A DNA stretch of 64,000 bases, from NCBI GenBank assembly GCA_019828595.1, contig JAHQRK010000041.1:222916-286915 (forward strand). The letters are read 5' to 3'. This DNA comes from Aphanomyces cochlioides (taxonomy: Eukaryota > Oomycota > Saprolegniomycetes > Saprolegniales > Verrucalvaceae). A model generated the notes under the pieces. That model saw only the letters and a program-made list of their open reading frames with translations. It ran no database searches and had not been told where the DNA came from. The translations under genes and the position numbers were made by a program. This document shows positions 1 to 10,738 of this stretch, in pieces; position 1 is the first letter of the stretch, and the number at the start of each line of letters is the position of its first letter.

Positions 1-2452
1 AGACCACGACTACTACGCGACGTTTCTCGACTTTTCCAAGGCATACGATATGGTTGACCAAGGCTTTCTCTTCGACGTACTCAAGGAGATGAACATCGGT
101 CCCACATTTGTGTCTTGGGTTCAGTTGCTTTACAATACGCCTCTGGTCCAGATCATTTTCAACGACGGTCTTGGCCCTACCATACGGCCTACCCGCGGAG
201 TCAAGCAAGGTTGCCCCCTATCGTGCATGCTCTTCGTACTTTACCTCGAGCCACTCGGCGAAATGCTACGCGGATCTCCTGATTTTGGTATTCCCCTTCC
301 AAATGGAGACTCACTGACGAGCATCTACTTTGCCGACGACACGACTCTACTCTCGTCATCCCTCCAAGCGGCGGTCGAGCAAATGGCAATTGTCGAAGAC
401 TTTTGCTCTGTGTCTGGAGCTCGTCTCAACGTTGCCAAGTGCATGACTTTGGCGCTCAACAACAATCTCGATATCGAAGACATCGACGATGGTGGCCTCT
501 TGAACGTCTTGCCGAGCGAGAAGCCAGTGAAATACCTTGGTATTCTCTTTGGCCACCGACTGCCGCGCGATTTTCAAGTCCAGCAACTGAACGACAAGTT
601 TCTGGCTGCGTTTCAAACGTGGGGAAGTCGTGCGCGAACCATCCAAGGCCGCAAACTCATCGTATCGACCATGTTGTTGTCGTTGTTATGGCATGTCACG
701 GCTGCAGTGTATGTGCCTCCAACGATGGTTGCCGTTTGGCAAAGAATGGTCAACAAGTACATCCTTGGTCGGAAGACGCAAATCACCGACCATCATCGCT
801 CAACTATTTGCCGCAAGTGGCAGTTCGATCAAAAACTCGGCCTCGGTATTCCGCATGTGGCTTCGAAGCTTCGGACTCAGCGACTGCTGCGGCTCCAACT
901 CTTGATGCAGCCCAATTCACCCAACACATTTGCCCCATGGAAGTTGCTTGTCAAGAGACAATTTTCCCGTGTCATGAACAAGCTGTATATCGCGACACCC
1001 ACCCGTTCGACTTTCTCACGTACTTCCCCAACCACAGCTCCAAGTGGTTGTTTTTGTGGGAGCTGCATCCTCTTTGGCACGACATTTGGCATCAATGGGC
1101 CGCCACACCTATGGCCAAGCGAACCGCTTCGCCACCAAGCCTCGAAGAACTTTTGAACCTCCCCGTGTGGCTGACATCCTACCCCGCTCTGCAAGTTGGT
1201 CCTGCGGGTGCTACATCAAATGTCGTGAAGACTGCTCTGTGTCGTCGATGGTGTAGACATGCGTCTCAAAACGGTTTCCACTGCCTCAAAGACTTCTTGA
1301 CACGGCAAGGGACATGGCCTACAAGAGCTGCGTTTATTGATCGACTGTCATCCAACAACCGTGCGGCACAAGTGACGTTACAAGCGAACGGCGCGATGGG
1401 ATTTGCAGCACCCGAACGTGCTGGTCAAGTTTATAGCCACCTCACCAAGATATTCGACCAAGTCCTCCGCACGTCTGGCGTTCGAACTGGAACTGCTTTG
1501 ACCGATATCGATACAACAAGTCACCCTTTCAAGGCACTTTTCAAAGATCAATTGCTATCCTTCGAGCGTTGGCCCAAGCGACTCGTATCACGTTTGGCGC
1601 ATCACGCCCCTTCGGATGGAAAACCGCACCCAGTGGCGACATCGTCCCGCGTCGAGCAACAAGATATTGCGACCTACGTGCGACTCATCCGCAAAACATG
1701 CCGTTGGCCGCCTCCCCTCCATGGCGACGTTTGGTTTCGACTGTTGTTCAACATGCTGCCTGTCAACTCGCGCTTGTTCTACTTGCAACCTCAGCAGCCA
1801 GACGTAATTTGCTGTGTCTATACCAATTGCGACGCACCGGAGAACCAACACCACGCCTTCCACACCTGCTCTCGCGTGTATCCCCTTTGGCGTTTTCACG
1901 CGACCGCTTGGCGATGCTTCGGTGTCAATTTCGATTGGACTGCCATCACCAACATCGACCGCTTTCAAGTCAACGAACGCGGTAGCCAGCTTCAAGACAT
2001 ACTGTTTGTGCTCTGGGCTCTTCTGTGTGCTTCCAACCTTCACTATATTTGGACAACGCACAACGCCGCCAAGTTCGAATCGAAGAAGCCGCCTCCGCCA
2101 GAAATTTGGCAAGAAGTCAGCTTCATCCGATGGCATGCATCGATCCGCAGATGGCTTCGCCTCCAAGAAGTTGACAGCCCTCAACGAGTGGAAGCAATTT
2201 CAGCAATCAATACTTTGCATAGACAACCTGTCTATCGCCCACTGGTAGCCAAGTACCCGACTTTGCTCGCGCTCCAACCTTCAGCCCCAAATTAACAAGC
2301 CCCAAGTATTTATTCAACAAGTCAAAAATCGCTGTACTCCAAAGCCCAAAGTAGAAAATCTGCTGAAGCATTTGGAAGTGGGATGAGCCGTTAGTAGGCA
2401 ATATTAGTATTAGTAGATATTGAAAGTCTATTAATATACCTCCCCATTGCAG
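1..2452 (+). mobile_element. Family A LINE, 3' part, cut by window edge
   Basis: This is the 3' part of a family A non-LTR retrotransposon. The window opens inside the RT domain, just before the LDFSKAYD motif, so whether the copy is full length upstream is unknown. After the ORF2 stop at 2295 comes the family A 3' UTR with its GCC/GGC hairpin. The element ends exactly at CATTGCAG, followed by the tRNA-Asn remnant TGAGCTATAGAGGA. There is no poly(A) tail. It lies antisense to the tRNA gene it entered. Confidence 0.93.
2..2295 (+). pseudogene. Family A ORF2 (APE-RT polyprotein), partial and frameshifted
   Basis: This is the C-terminal part of the LINE ORF2 polyprotein. It contains RT motif A (LDFSKAYD), the RGVKQGCPLS motif, FADD, the thumb region, and the C-terminal Cys/His motif that reads C-X4-C-X7-H-X4-C. 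The APE endonuclease lies off the left edge. Compared with the intact copies, there is an extra AT in CTGTATATCGCG near 985-990. This 2-bp insertion shifts the frame after MNKLY, so the last third is read in another frame ending at 2295. The product would lack the C-terminal zinc motif, so I call it a pseudogene. A two-base assembly error is the alternative. Confidence 0.88.
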
Positions 2453-2466
2453 TGAGCTATAGAGGA
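2453..2466 (-). repeat. 14-nt tRNA-Asn 5' remnant (target-site duplication)
   Basis: TGAGCTATAGAGGA is the reverse complement of tRNA-Asn nucleotides 1-14. It sits between the LINE 3' end and the native upstream flank of the tRNA (TTCCATAC). With the next base T it forms the 15-bp duplication. Confidence 0.93.
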
Positions 2467-3349
2467 TTCCATACTATACTTCCCTCACCGTTTCAAACAT
2501 ACACTCATACAATACCTACAATGACAATCCATATCACACCCGTGCATCATGTCACCGTCGTAGTCACCACTCGCTTCTCCGAATATCGACACATTTATAC
2601 AGAGAAACTACGTCACCAGGCACACCGACGCTTCTCTCAGATAAAACATTGTTGATAAACTCGAGACCTTCACTTCGACAATCTACACCAGCACATGGAA
2701 CAAGAATTATACACTTTCATGACTGTCAAAAACATCCTATTCAGAAAGCCTCGAAAACACTACCACCATTTCTGTAGAATGTGAAACAAAATCAAGTCCA
2801 ATCAAGATGATATGAACTGTTTGAAACAAGTTGAGCGATGTTGCTTGATGGATTGAGTACGATAAACAGTTGGTGTAGCTTTGCTGTTGTTTAGTGAAAA
2901 GAATTTAATGTTGTGCCGAATGGAAATATGATTGATATTCTGATTGAACATGTGTTTACCAGGTATATTTTTGTTTCATGGAAACCTATGAATTTGTTCT
3001 GCGGAGTATTGAGGATATACCCTCCCATTCCTTGCGCGAGCAGGAGACTGATATGCTCTCAATAAGTCGATGTACCGCACGAAACTTTGTTTCGGACAAG
3101 ATTTCGATCCGAAGAAGAGTCAAAATCGGAACTGCTCGCGTATTTTAGACGGGTATCATGTCCATGTGAAATTTTGATGTCCATTGGTCGAATCGTGTTT
3201 TTGTGGAGAGATTGGAGTGTAAAGTGTTTGTTTTGATTGACGTGTGTTTGGTTACGATGTGCATAATGTCTGTGTCCGTGGTGGTTGTTTGCAGTGGAAA
3301 GGATTGTATGAGTGTATGTGTGGCACGGTGGGTATACGATAGTATGGAA
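2467..3349. repeat. Divergent spacer D1 of the tRNA-Asn array (883 bp)
   Basis: This host spacer lies between the 5' ends of a minus-strand and a plus-strand tRNA-Asn gene. Its two ends are imperfect inverted copies of each other: TTCCATACTAT at both outer edges, with CACCGT and ACATACACTCATACAAT further in. Each tRNA therefore carries the same roughly 55-bp upstream flank, including TATAGTATGGAA or ATAGTATGGAA just before nucleotide 1. I see no convincing gene in the middle. Position 2608 is C, a variant shared with D2, D6, D7 and D8. Confidence 0.85.
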
Positions 3350-3422
3350 TCCTCTATAGCTCAGTTGGTAGAGCGTACGGCTGTTAACCGTAAGGTCGCA
3401 GGTTCGAACCCTGCTGGAGGAG
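3350..3422 (+). tRNA. tRNA-Asn(GTT)
   Basis: A 73-nt cloverleaf with no intron. The acceptor stem is TCCTCTA/TGGAGGA, the D stem GCTC/GAGC, and the anticodon stem TACGG/CCGTA around loop CTGTTAA. The anticodon GTT is at 3383-3385. The T arm is GCAGG-TTCGAAC-CCTGC and the discriminator is G. The internal Pol III A box is TAGCTCAGTTGG (nt 8-19) and the B box GGTTCGAACCC (nt 52-62). A TTTT Pol III terminator follows at 3426-3429. This copy keeps its native upstream flank. Confidence 0.97.
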
Positions 3423-4374
3423 TTCTTTTCTCTCTTTTGCATATCCATAACTGATCACCAATACAAATACTGACGTGTAGATTCTCGGCATGTCTTCTTC
3501 GAGTCAACATATGCGTAAATAAGAAGACTATGTCACGCCAATCCAATACCAGTCCTTTATCTCCAATATGATGTGGAATGGCCTCAAAATTGCTGCTCAT
3601 CAACTAGTGCGCAAGTCATTGCAGAATACATAAGAGAAACTCCAATGAGCGATTCTCTGACAGCAACAGATGTGCGCCACGCTAACTTGGCTTGTATTGG
3701 ACTTGAGGAGAGATCACTCATATGGTGTCTTTTAGACTTTGTCAACTGATATCTTAGACAACGGATCACGGTCGTCAAGAGCGACCTAGAGACAAGTATT
3801 CCATTGACTTGGTTTGAAATATCATAGCACATGGATGTACTCACTCCATTACCTTGTTCTTTGCATAGAATGTGATCGTCTCCAATGTGGACTGTGTCAA
3901 ATTTCGGTGGTATACATGGACATATTTTCACGACGTTAACATCGATCGAAATCAATCCATATACCGCATCTCAAGACCACAATCGTAACATTCCTACCAT
4001 TTTATGCAGCTTGCTGCCAAACATATTCTGGAGAAAGTTCTGTCGCATATGTGTGTGATATTGCTGTTATGCATCTGTGTGAATCGTTTCTTGGCTTGTC
4101 GACTGACAGCGCCAACAAAGCAGAAATGACACAGACTTGAAATAGTTGTGAAGATAGTCTCAATTACAGTATTGAGATATTTACAAACACGACAAATGAT
4201 ATCATTAAAAGGTGCACAGCAGAATAAAACGTGTCCATTCTTTCCTCGCGTCTTAATCAAAGATGTCAGAAGCTACTCATTCTATAGACTTGATGTGAAA
4301 GCTATTGCGAGTTGGATGTGTTTGTTGCGATCACGTCGATAAGTTGGAAGGGATATGCAAAAGAGAGAAAAGAA
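3423..4374. repeat. Convergent spacer C1 of the tRNA-Asn array (952 bp)
   Basis: Host spacer between the 3' ends of two convergent tRNA-Asn genes. Both ends carry the same inverted flank, TTCTTTTCTCTCTTTTGCAT, which contains the Pol III T-run terminators for both tRNAs. The interior is AT-richer, with only short antisense frames. The longest on the minus strand are about 120 and 90 codons; I do not recognise them, and the second has no ATG start. I see no RNA gene in it. Confidence 0.85.
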
Positions 4375-4447
4375 CTCCTCCAGCAGGGTTCGAACCTGCG
4401 ACCTTACGGTTAACAGCCGTACGCTCTACCAACTGAGCTATAGAGGA
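4375..4447 (-). tRNA. tRNA-Asn(GTT), regenerated beside a LINE
   Basis: Complete 73-nt tRNA-Asn(GTT), identical to the first copy and convergent with it. Its native 5' flank has been replaced by a family A LINE fragment that starts two bases upstream of nucleotide 1. It depends on its internal A and B boxes, which are both intact. Confidence 0.97.
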
Positions 4448-4448
4448 T

Positions 4449-5317
4449 CGTATCACGTTTGGCGCATCACGCCCCTTCGGATGGAAAACCGCACCCAGTG
4501 GCGACATCGTCCCGCGTCGAGCAACAAGATATTGCGACCTACGTGCGACTCATCCGCAAAACATGCCGTTGGCCGCCTCCCCTCCATGGCGACGTTTGGT
4601 TTCGACTGTTGTTCAACATGCTGCCTGTCAACTCGCGCTTGTTCTACTTGCAACCTCAGCAGCCAGACGTAATTTGCTGTGTCTATACCAATTGCGACGC
4701 ACCGGAGAACCAACACCACGCCTTCCACACCTGCTCTCGCGTGTATCCCCTTTGGCGTTTTCACGCGACCGCTTGGCGATGCTTCGGTGTCAATTTCGAT
4801 TGGACTGCCATCACCAACATCGACCGCTTTCAAGTCAACGAACGCGGTAGCCAGCTTCAAGACATACTGTTTGTGCTCTGGGCTCTTCTGTGTGCTTCCA
4901 ACCTTCACTATATTTGGACAACGCACAACGCCGCCAAGTTCGAATCGAAGGAGCAGCCTCCGCCAGAAATTTGGCAAGAAGTCAGCTTCATCCGATGGCA
5001 TGCATCGATCCGCAGATGGCTTCGCCTCCAAGAAGTTGACAGCCCTCAACGAGTGGAAGCAATTTCAGCAATCAATACTTTGCATAGACAACCTGTCTAT
5101 CGCCCACTGGTAGCCAAGTACCCGACTTTGCTCGCGCTCCAACCTTCAGCCCCAAATTAACAAGCCCCAAGTATTTATTCAACAAGTCAAAAATCGCTGT
5201 ACTCCAAAGCCCAAAGTAGAAAATCTGCTGAAGCATTTGGAAGTGGGATGAGCCGTTAGTAGGCAATATTAGTATTAGTAGATATTGAAAGTCTATTAAT
5301 ATACCTCCCCATTGCAG
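4449..5317 (+). mobile_element. Family A LINE, 5'-truncated (869 bp)
   Basis: 5'-truncated insertion of family A that begins inside ORF2 (at the residues RLVSRLAHHAP) and runs to the normal 3' end CATTGCAG. It is flanked by TGAGCTATAGAGGAT at 4434-4448 and 5318-5332. Truncation with an exact 3' end and no poly(A) is the signature of incomplete target-primed reverse transcription. Confidence 0.95.
4450..5160 (+). pseudogene. Family A ORF2, C-terminal fragment
   Basis: The last 236 codons of ORF2, open but without a start, with no endonuclease or RT. The C-terminal Cys/His motif (CCVYTNC...HHAFHTC) is retained. Private differences such as SKEQPPPE in place of SKKPPPPE separate it from the full-length copies. 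It is a dead fragment left by 5' truncation. Confidence 0.92.
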
Positions 5318-5331
5318 TGAGCTATAGAGGA
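5318..5331 (-). repeat. 14-nt tRNA-Asn 5' remnant (target-site duplication)
   Basis: TGAGCTATAGAGGA joined to the native upstream flank TTCCATAC. It pairs with the same 14 bases at 4434-4447 in the intact tRNA. Confidence 0.93.
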
Positions 5332-6214
5332 TTCCATACTATACTTCCCTCACCGTTTCAAACATACACTCATACAATACCTACAATGACAATCCATATC
5401 ACACCCGTGCATCATGTCACCGTCGTAGTCACCACTCGCTTCTCCGAATATCGACACATTTATACAGAGAAACTACGTCACCAGGCACACCGACGCTTCT
5501 CTCAGATAAAACATTGTTGATAAACTCGAGACCTTCACTTCGACAATCTACACCAGCACATGGAACAAGAATTATACACTTTCATGACTGTCAAAAACAT
5601 CCTATTCAGAAAGCCTCGAAAACACTACCACCATTTCTGTAGAATGTGAAACAAAATCAAGTCCAATCAAGATGATATGAACTGTTTGAAACAAGTTGAG
5701 CGATGTTGCTTGATGGATTGAGTACGATAAACAGTTGGTGTAGCTTTGCTGTTGTTTAGTGAAAAGAATTTAATGTTGTGCCGAATGGAAATATGATTGA
5801 TATTCTGATTGAACATGTGTTTACCAGGTATATTTTTGTTTCATGGAAACCTATGAATTTGTTCTGCGGAGTATTGAGGATATACCCTCCCATTCCTTGC
5901 GCGAGCAGGAGACTGATATGCTCTCAATAAGTCGATGTACCGCACGAAACTTTGTTTCGGACAAGATTTCGATCCGAAGAAGAGTCAAAATCGGAACTGC
6001 TCGCGTATTTTAGACGGGTATCATGTCCATGTGAAATTTTGATGTCCATTGGTCGAATCGTGTTTTTGTGGAGAGATTGGAGTGTAAAGTGTTTGTTTTG
6101 ATTGACGTGTGTTTGGTTACGATGTGCATAATGTCTGTGTCCGTGGTGGTTGTTTGCAGTGGAAAGGATTGTATGAGTGTATGTGTGGCACGGTGGGTAT
6201 ACGATAGTATGGAA
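5332..6214. repeat. Divergent spacer D2 of the tRNA-Asn array
   Basis: 883-bp copy of spacer D, essentially identical to D1, including C at offset 142 (5473). No gene recognised. Confidence 0.85.
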
Positions 6215-6287
6215 TCCTCTATAGCTCAGTTGGTAGAGCGTACGGCTGTTAACCGTAAGGTCGCAGGTTCGAACCCTGCTGGAGGAG
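6215..6287 (+). tRNA. tRNA-Asn(GTT)
   Basis: Intact 73-nt copy with native flanks on both sides and the T-run terminator downstream. No LINE has inserted here, so it is an empty target site. Confidence 0.97.
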
Positions 6288-7239
6288 TTCTTTTCTCTCT
6301 TTTGCATATCCATAACTGATCACCAATACAAATACTGACGTGTAGATTCTCGGCATGTCTTCTTCGAGTCAACATATGCGTAAATAAGAAGACTATGTCA
6401 CGCCAATCCAATACCAGTCCTTTATCTCCAATATGATGTGGAATGGCCTCAAAATTGCTGCTCATCAACTAGTGCGCAAGTCATTGCAGAATACATAAGA
6501 GAAACTCCAATGAGCGATTCTCTGACAGCAACAGATGTGCGCCACGCTAACTTGGCTTGTATTGGACTTGAGGAGAGATCACTCATATGGTGTCTTTTAG
6601 ACTTTGTCAACTGATATCTTAGACAACGGATCACGGTCGTCAAGAGCGACCTAGAGACAAGTATTCCATTGACTTGGTTTGAAATATCATAGCACATGGA
6701 TGTACTCACTCCATTACCTTGTTCTTTGCATAGAATGTGATCGTCTCCAATGTGGACTGTGTCAAATTTCGGTGGTATACATGGACATATTTTCACGACG
6801 TTAACATCGATCGAAATCAATCCATATACCGCATCTCAAGACCACAATCGTAACATTCCTACCATTTTATGCAGCTTGCTGCCAAACATATTCTGGAGAA
6901 AGTTCTGTCGCATATGTGTGTGATATTGCTGTTATGCATCTGTGTGAATCGTTTCTTGGCTTGTCGACTGACAGCGCCAACAAAGCAGAAATGACACAGA
7001 CTTGAAATAGTTGTGAAGATAGTCTCAATTACAGTATTGAGATATTTACAAACACGACAAATGATATCATTAAAAGGTGCACAGCAGAATAAAACGTGTC
7101 CATTCTTTCCTCGCGTCTTAATCAAAGATGTCAGAAGCTACTCATTCTATAGACTTGATGTGAAAGCTATTGCGAGTTGGATGTGTTTGTTGCGATCACG
7201 TCGATAAGTTGGAAGGGATATGCAAAAGAGAGAAAAGAA
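6288..7239. repeat. Convergent spacer C2 of the tRNA-Asn array
   Basis: 952-bp copy of spacer C with terminator-bearing inverted ends. No gene recognised. Confidence 0.85.
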
Positions 7240-7312
7240 CTCCTCCAGCAGGGTTCGAACCTGCGACCTTACGGTTAACAGCCGTACGCTCTACCAACTG
7301 AGCTATAGAGGA
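7240..7312 (-). tRNA. tRNA-Asn(GTT), uninterrupted
   Basis: Intact minus-strand copy running directly into native upstream flank TTCCATAC at 7313. This empty site shows the pre-insertion sequence and so fixes the LINE boundaries elsewhere. Confidence 0.97.
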
Positions 7313-8195
7313 TTCCATACTATACTTCCCTCACCGTTTCAAACATACACTCATACAATACCTACAATGACAATCCATATCACACCCGTGCATCATGTCA
7401 CCGTCGTAGTCACCACTCGCTTCTCCGAATATCGACACATTTATACAGAGAAATTACGTCACCAGGCACACCGACGCTTCTCTCAGATAAAACATTGTTG
7501 ATAAACTCGAGACCTTCACTTCGACAATCTACACCAGCACATGGAACAAGAATTATACACTTTCATGACTGTCAAAAACATCCTATTCAGAAAGCCTCGA
7601 AAACACTACCACCATTTCTGTAGAATGTGAAACAAAATCAAGTCCAATCAAGATGATATGAACTGTTTGAAACAAGTTGAGCGATGTTGCTTGATGGATT
7701 GAGTACGATAAACAGTTGGTGTAGCTTTGCTGTTGTTTAGTGAAAAGAATTTAATGTTGTGCCGAATGGAAATATGATTGATATTCTGATTGAACATGTG
7801 TTTACCAGGTATATTTTTGTTTCATGGAAACCTATGAATTTGTTCTGCGGAGTATTGAGGATATACCCTCCCATTCCTTGCGCGAGCAGGAGACTGATAT
7901 GCTCTCAATAAGTCGATGTACCGCACGAAACTTTGTTTCGGACAAGATTTCGATCCGAAGAAGAGTCAAAATCGGAACTGCTCGCGTATTTTAGACGGGT
8001 ATCATGTCCATGTGAAATTTTGATGTCCATTGGTCGAATCGTGTTTTTGTGGAGAGATTGGAGTGTAAAGTGTTTGTTTTGATTGACGTGTGTTTGGTTA
8101 CGATGTGCATAATGTCTGTGTCCGTGGTGGTTGTTTGCAGTGGAAAGGATTGTATGAGTGTATGTGTGGCACGGTGGGTATACGATAGTATGGAA
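7313..8195. repeat. Divergent spacer D3 of the tRNA-Asn array
   Basis: 883-bp copy of spacer D carrying T at offset 142 (7454). D4 and D5 share this variant. All three are followed by the same ORF3-only family B insertion. Confidence 0.85.
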
Positions 8196-8209
8196 TCCTC
8201 TATAGCTCA
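8196..8209 (+). repeat. 14-nt tRNA-Asn 5' remnant (target-site duplication)
   Basis: TCCTCTATAGCTCA (tRNA nt 1-14) with native upstream flank, cut at A14 by a family B LINE whose 3' end begins at 8210. Confidence 0.93.
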
Positions 8210-9592
8210 ATGTCAATGGGGAGTCTATTTGTAGTTAATGTAAACTACAAACTAATATTGCCCGAAGGCTCATCCCATTTCCAACTGCTAGGCTGAATTG
8301 GAAATCAATTTGGCTTTTCGTTTTCTTGATTCGCTTCGACGTTGGGACTTCGATTTCTTCGGTGTTTGTAAGCTAACACGGCGAATATGTCGGATAATAC
8401 TGACTCTTGGCATCTGACCCAGGGGGTATACATTTTCATTGTCTTGGATCATACATAGACTTCGGTCTATGCAGCGCTTGTATCGCTTGGCGAGGACCCA
8501 GCAATGGGATGTTGAATCAGTGACAGAAACAACCAGGAATTCTCCGTCAGGCTCATCCAATATCGCTCTACAGATATCACGAATTGGATCACCCACCGAT
8601 TGCTTGAGCAGTTGACGGGAGAATATGGCGTCGTTGTAGTGGAATCCATGTGTGTATGCCAGCTTGAGAAAATCATGCATCTTGGAAGGGGGAATGCCCG
8701 CGTCTTGAGGAACTCCATGGGCCTCTTTGAAACCCGAAATGACTTCTTCGCTGAGCTCAAAATTGGAGACATTCAAATTGGTAGCAACGATTCGGATTGC
8801 AGCCGCAAGACAAGATTTGTCACTGTTGTTGCCAATTTCTAGCCACAGAGGATCCATCGCTCGAAATTCAGCAAGCGTTGGGGCGAGACCAGTGTTCGTG
8901 AGGAAGTGGGCTCCAGCTTGTCGCCATCGTTGGTACATCGCCACGGCTTCTTGACACCCGCTGAGGTCTTTTTCGTCGAACCAGTCTTTGTCGAGTCCAT
9001 CCGGGCGTTGAAACTTCCAGTTGACTTGGTATTGAATAGTTGAAATTCGATTTCGCATTGATGCCACTTCGCGGTGGTCATCGATAAACAACACTTCATC
9101 GATGTCATCATCGTCGGTTGGAATTCGCAGAGTGCGTGGGCGGTTGGTTGGGGCATCAGCCGTTGTCGCATTCGTTTGTGGCCTGGCTGGAACAGAAACA
9201 TCGTCCAATAGATCCATGAGGGATGGTAGCGGAGATCCATTGTCATTGCCCAAGGGGTCAAATTCGCGGGTGCTCGAGTTCAAAATGGACATATCAGGAG
9301 TAAATTGGTGTTCTTCAGTTGTAACTGGACTTGAAGGACGAGTGTCGGATGATTGCGTCATAGGTACAGAAATCTCAACTCCATCCACTCCCTCAAGAGT
9401 AATCCCTGGAGACATCGAGCTCCCCACACCTCGTGTAGTTATGGGTCTCGACGTCTGCGCGGGGAGTACGCTATCGGCAGTGAAAATCGTTGAAGCTTCC
9501 ATTGTTGTTGTCTTGGGTAAAATCAAAAGTGAGTCTTGGAGAATTGTTTTGAGATTCTCACTGAACTTATTCTCAGTTGCGACACTTGAGTC
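8210..9592 (-). mobile_element. Family B LINE, 5'-truncated, ORF3-only (1.38 kb)
   Basis: This minus-strand family B copy starts 90 nt upstream of the ORF3 ATG, at GACTCAAGTGTCGC, and keeps all of ORF3 and the 3' UTR. It is flanked by ATCCTCTATAGCTCA at 8195-8209 and 9593-9607. Copies at 19732 and 30450 have exactly the same 5' breakpoint. That breakpoint and a shared SNP in the adjoining D spacer favour duplication of one array segment over three independent truncations. Confidence 0.94.
8288..9502 (-). CDS. Family B ORF3: chromodomain-like plus papain-fold protease-like protein
   Basis: 404 aa from ATG at 9502; the frame is open about 24 bases further back but without ATG. Residues ~135-195 resemble a chromodomain: EVLFIDDHR, then YQVNWK with the cage-type Trp162, then WFDEKDLSGCQEAVAMY. 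Residues ~225-356 resemble a papain-like fold with Cys231 (SDKSCLAAAI), His333 (SHCWVLAKR) and Asp354 (IQDNEN) in Cys-His-Asp order, as in OTU or C39 peptidases. The tail 382-398 is Lys/Arg/Ser-rich and could be a nuclear localisation signal. Known families with these features act in chromatin reading and isopeptide or peptide cleavage; the role here is inferred. It is the only gene left in this truncated LINE. The variant PRVSI (Ile in place of Phe) is shared with the copy at 19810. Confidence 0.75.
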   Translation of the reverse strand: MEASTIFTADSVLPAQTSRPITTRGVGSSMSPGITLEGVDGVEISVPMTQSSDTRPSSPVTTEEHQFTPDMSILNSSTREFDPLGNDNGSPLPSLMDLLDDVSVPARPQTNATTADAPTNRPRTLRIPTDDDDIDEVLFIDDHREVASMRNRISTIQYQVNWKFQRPDGLDKDWFDEKDLSGCQEAVAMYQRWRQAGAHFLTNTGLAPTLAEFRAMDPLWLEIGNNSDKSCLAAAIRIVATNLNVSNFELSEEVISGFKEAHGVPQDAGIPPSKMHDFLKLAYTHGFHYNDAIFSRQLLKQSVGDPIRDICRAILDEPDGEFLVVSVTDSTSHCWVLAKRYKRCIDRSLCMIQDNENVYPLGQMPRVSIIRHIRRVSLQTPKKSKSQRRSESRKRKAKLISNSA

Positions 9593-9593
9593 A

Positions 9594-9666
9594 TCCTCTA
9601 TAGCTCAGTTGGTAGAGCGTACGGCTGTTAACCGTAAGGTCGCAGGTTCGAACCCTGCTGGAGGAG
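9594..9666 (+). tRNA. tRNA-Asn(GTT), regenerated beside a LINE
   Basis: Complete copy whose upstream flank is now the 5' end of the ORF3-only family B element, head to head with one base between. The terminator is intact downstream. Confidence 0.97.
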
Positions 9667-10618
9667 TTCTTTTCTCTCTTTTGCATATCCATAACTGATC
9701 ACCAATACAAATACTGACGTGTAGATTCTCGGCATGTCTTCTTCGAGTCAACATATGCGTAAATAAGAAGACTATGTCACGCCAATCCAATACCAGTCCT
9801 TTATCTCCAATATGATGTGGAATGGCCTCAAAATTGCTGCTCATCAACTAGTGCGCAAGTCATTGCAGAATACATAAGAGAAACTCCAATGAGCGATTCT
9901 CTGACAGCAACAGATGTGCGCCACGCTAACTTGGCTTGTATTGGACTTGAGGAGAGATCACTCATATGGTGTCTTTTAGACTTTGTCAACTGATATCTTA
10001 GACAACGGATCACGGTCGTCAAGAGCGACCTAGAGACAAGTATTCCATTGACTTGGTTTGAAATATCATAGCACATGGATGTACTCACTCCATTACCTTG
10101 TTCTTTGCATAGAATGTGATCGTCTCCAATGTGGACTGTGTCAAATTTCGGTGGTATACATGGACATATTTTCACGACGTTAACATCGATCGAAATCAAT
10201 CCATATACCGCATCTCAAGACCACAATCGTAACATTCCTACCATTTTATGCAGCTTGCTGCCAAACATATTCTGGAGAAAGTTCTGTCGCATATGTGTGT
10301 GATATTGCTGTTATGCATCTGTGTGAATCGTTTCTTGGCTTGTCGACTGACAGCGCCAACAAAGCAGAAATGACACAGACTTGAAATAGTTGTGAAGATA
10401 GTCTCAATTACAGTATTGAGATATTTACAAACACGACAAATGATATCATTAAAAGGTGCACAGCAGAATAAAACGTGTCCATTCTTTCCTCGCGTCTTAA
10501 TCAAAGATGTCAGAAGCTACTCATTCTATAGACTTGATGTGAAAGCTATTGCGAGTTGGATGTGTTTGTTGCGATCACGTCGATAAGTTGGAAGGGATAT
10601 GCAAAAGAGAGAAAAGAA
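9667..10618. repeat. Convergent spacer C3 of the tRNA-Asn array
   Basis: 952-bp copy of spacer C. No gene recognised. Confidence 0.85.
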
Positions 10619-10691
10619 CTCCTCCAGCAGGGTTCGAACCTGCGACCTTACGGTTAACAGCCGTACGCTCTACCAACTGAGCTATAGAGGA
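10619..10691 (-). tRNA. tRNA-Asn(GTT), regenerated beside a full-length LINE
   Basis: Complete copy. A full-length family B LINE begins at 10693, so the LINE and the tRNA are transcribed divergently from almost the same point. Confidence 0.97.
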
Positions 10692-10738
10692 TCCAATTTG
10701 CCAGCTACCCCGCAGTACCACTGTCCAAAACTGACAAC

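Noticed and set aside
1588..2184. Long antisense frames (up to about 280 codons) opposite or out of frame with ORF1 and ORF2
   Set aside because: They are shadows of the LINE coding frames, arising from its codon bias. They recur exactly with it and share no known domain.
2452..2655. Plus-strand frame at the start of each D spacer, and minus-strand frames running through the tRNA
   Set aside because: They start at non-ATG codons or run across tRNA genes and junctions; no domain is visible.
3584..4260. Minus-strand open frames of about 123 and 88 codons in each C spacer
   Set aside because: They recur only because the spacer recurs. The second has no ATG, I recognise no family, and the copies are too similar to show coding constraint.
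8196..8209. 14-nt tRNA pieces as halves of split or trans-spliced tRNAs
   Set aside because: Each is fully explained as one copy of the 15-bp target-site duplication, and the complete tRNA is present on the other side.
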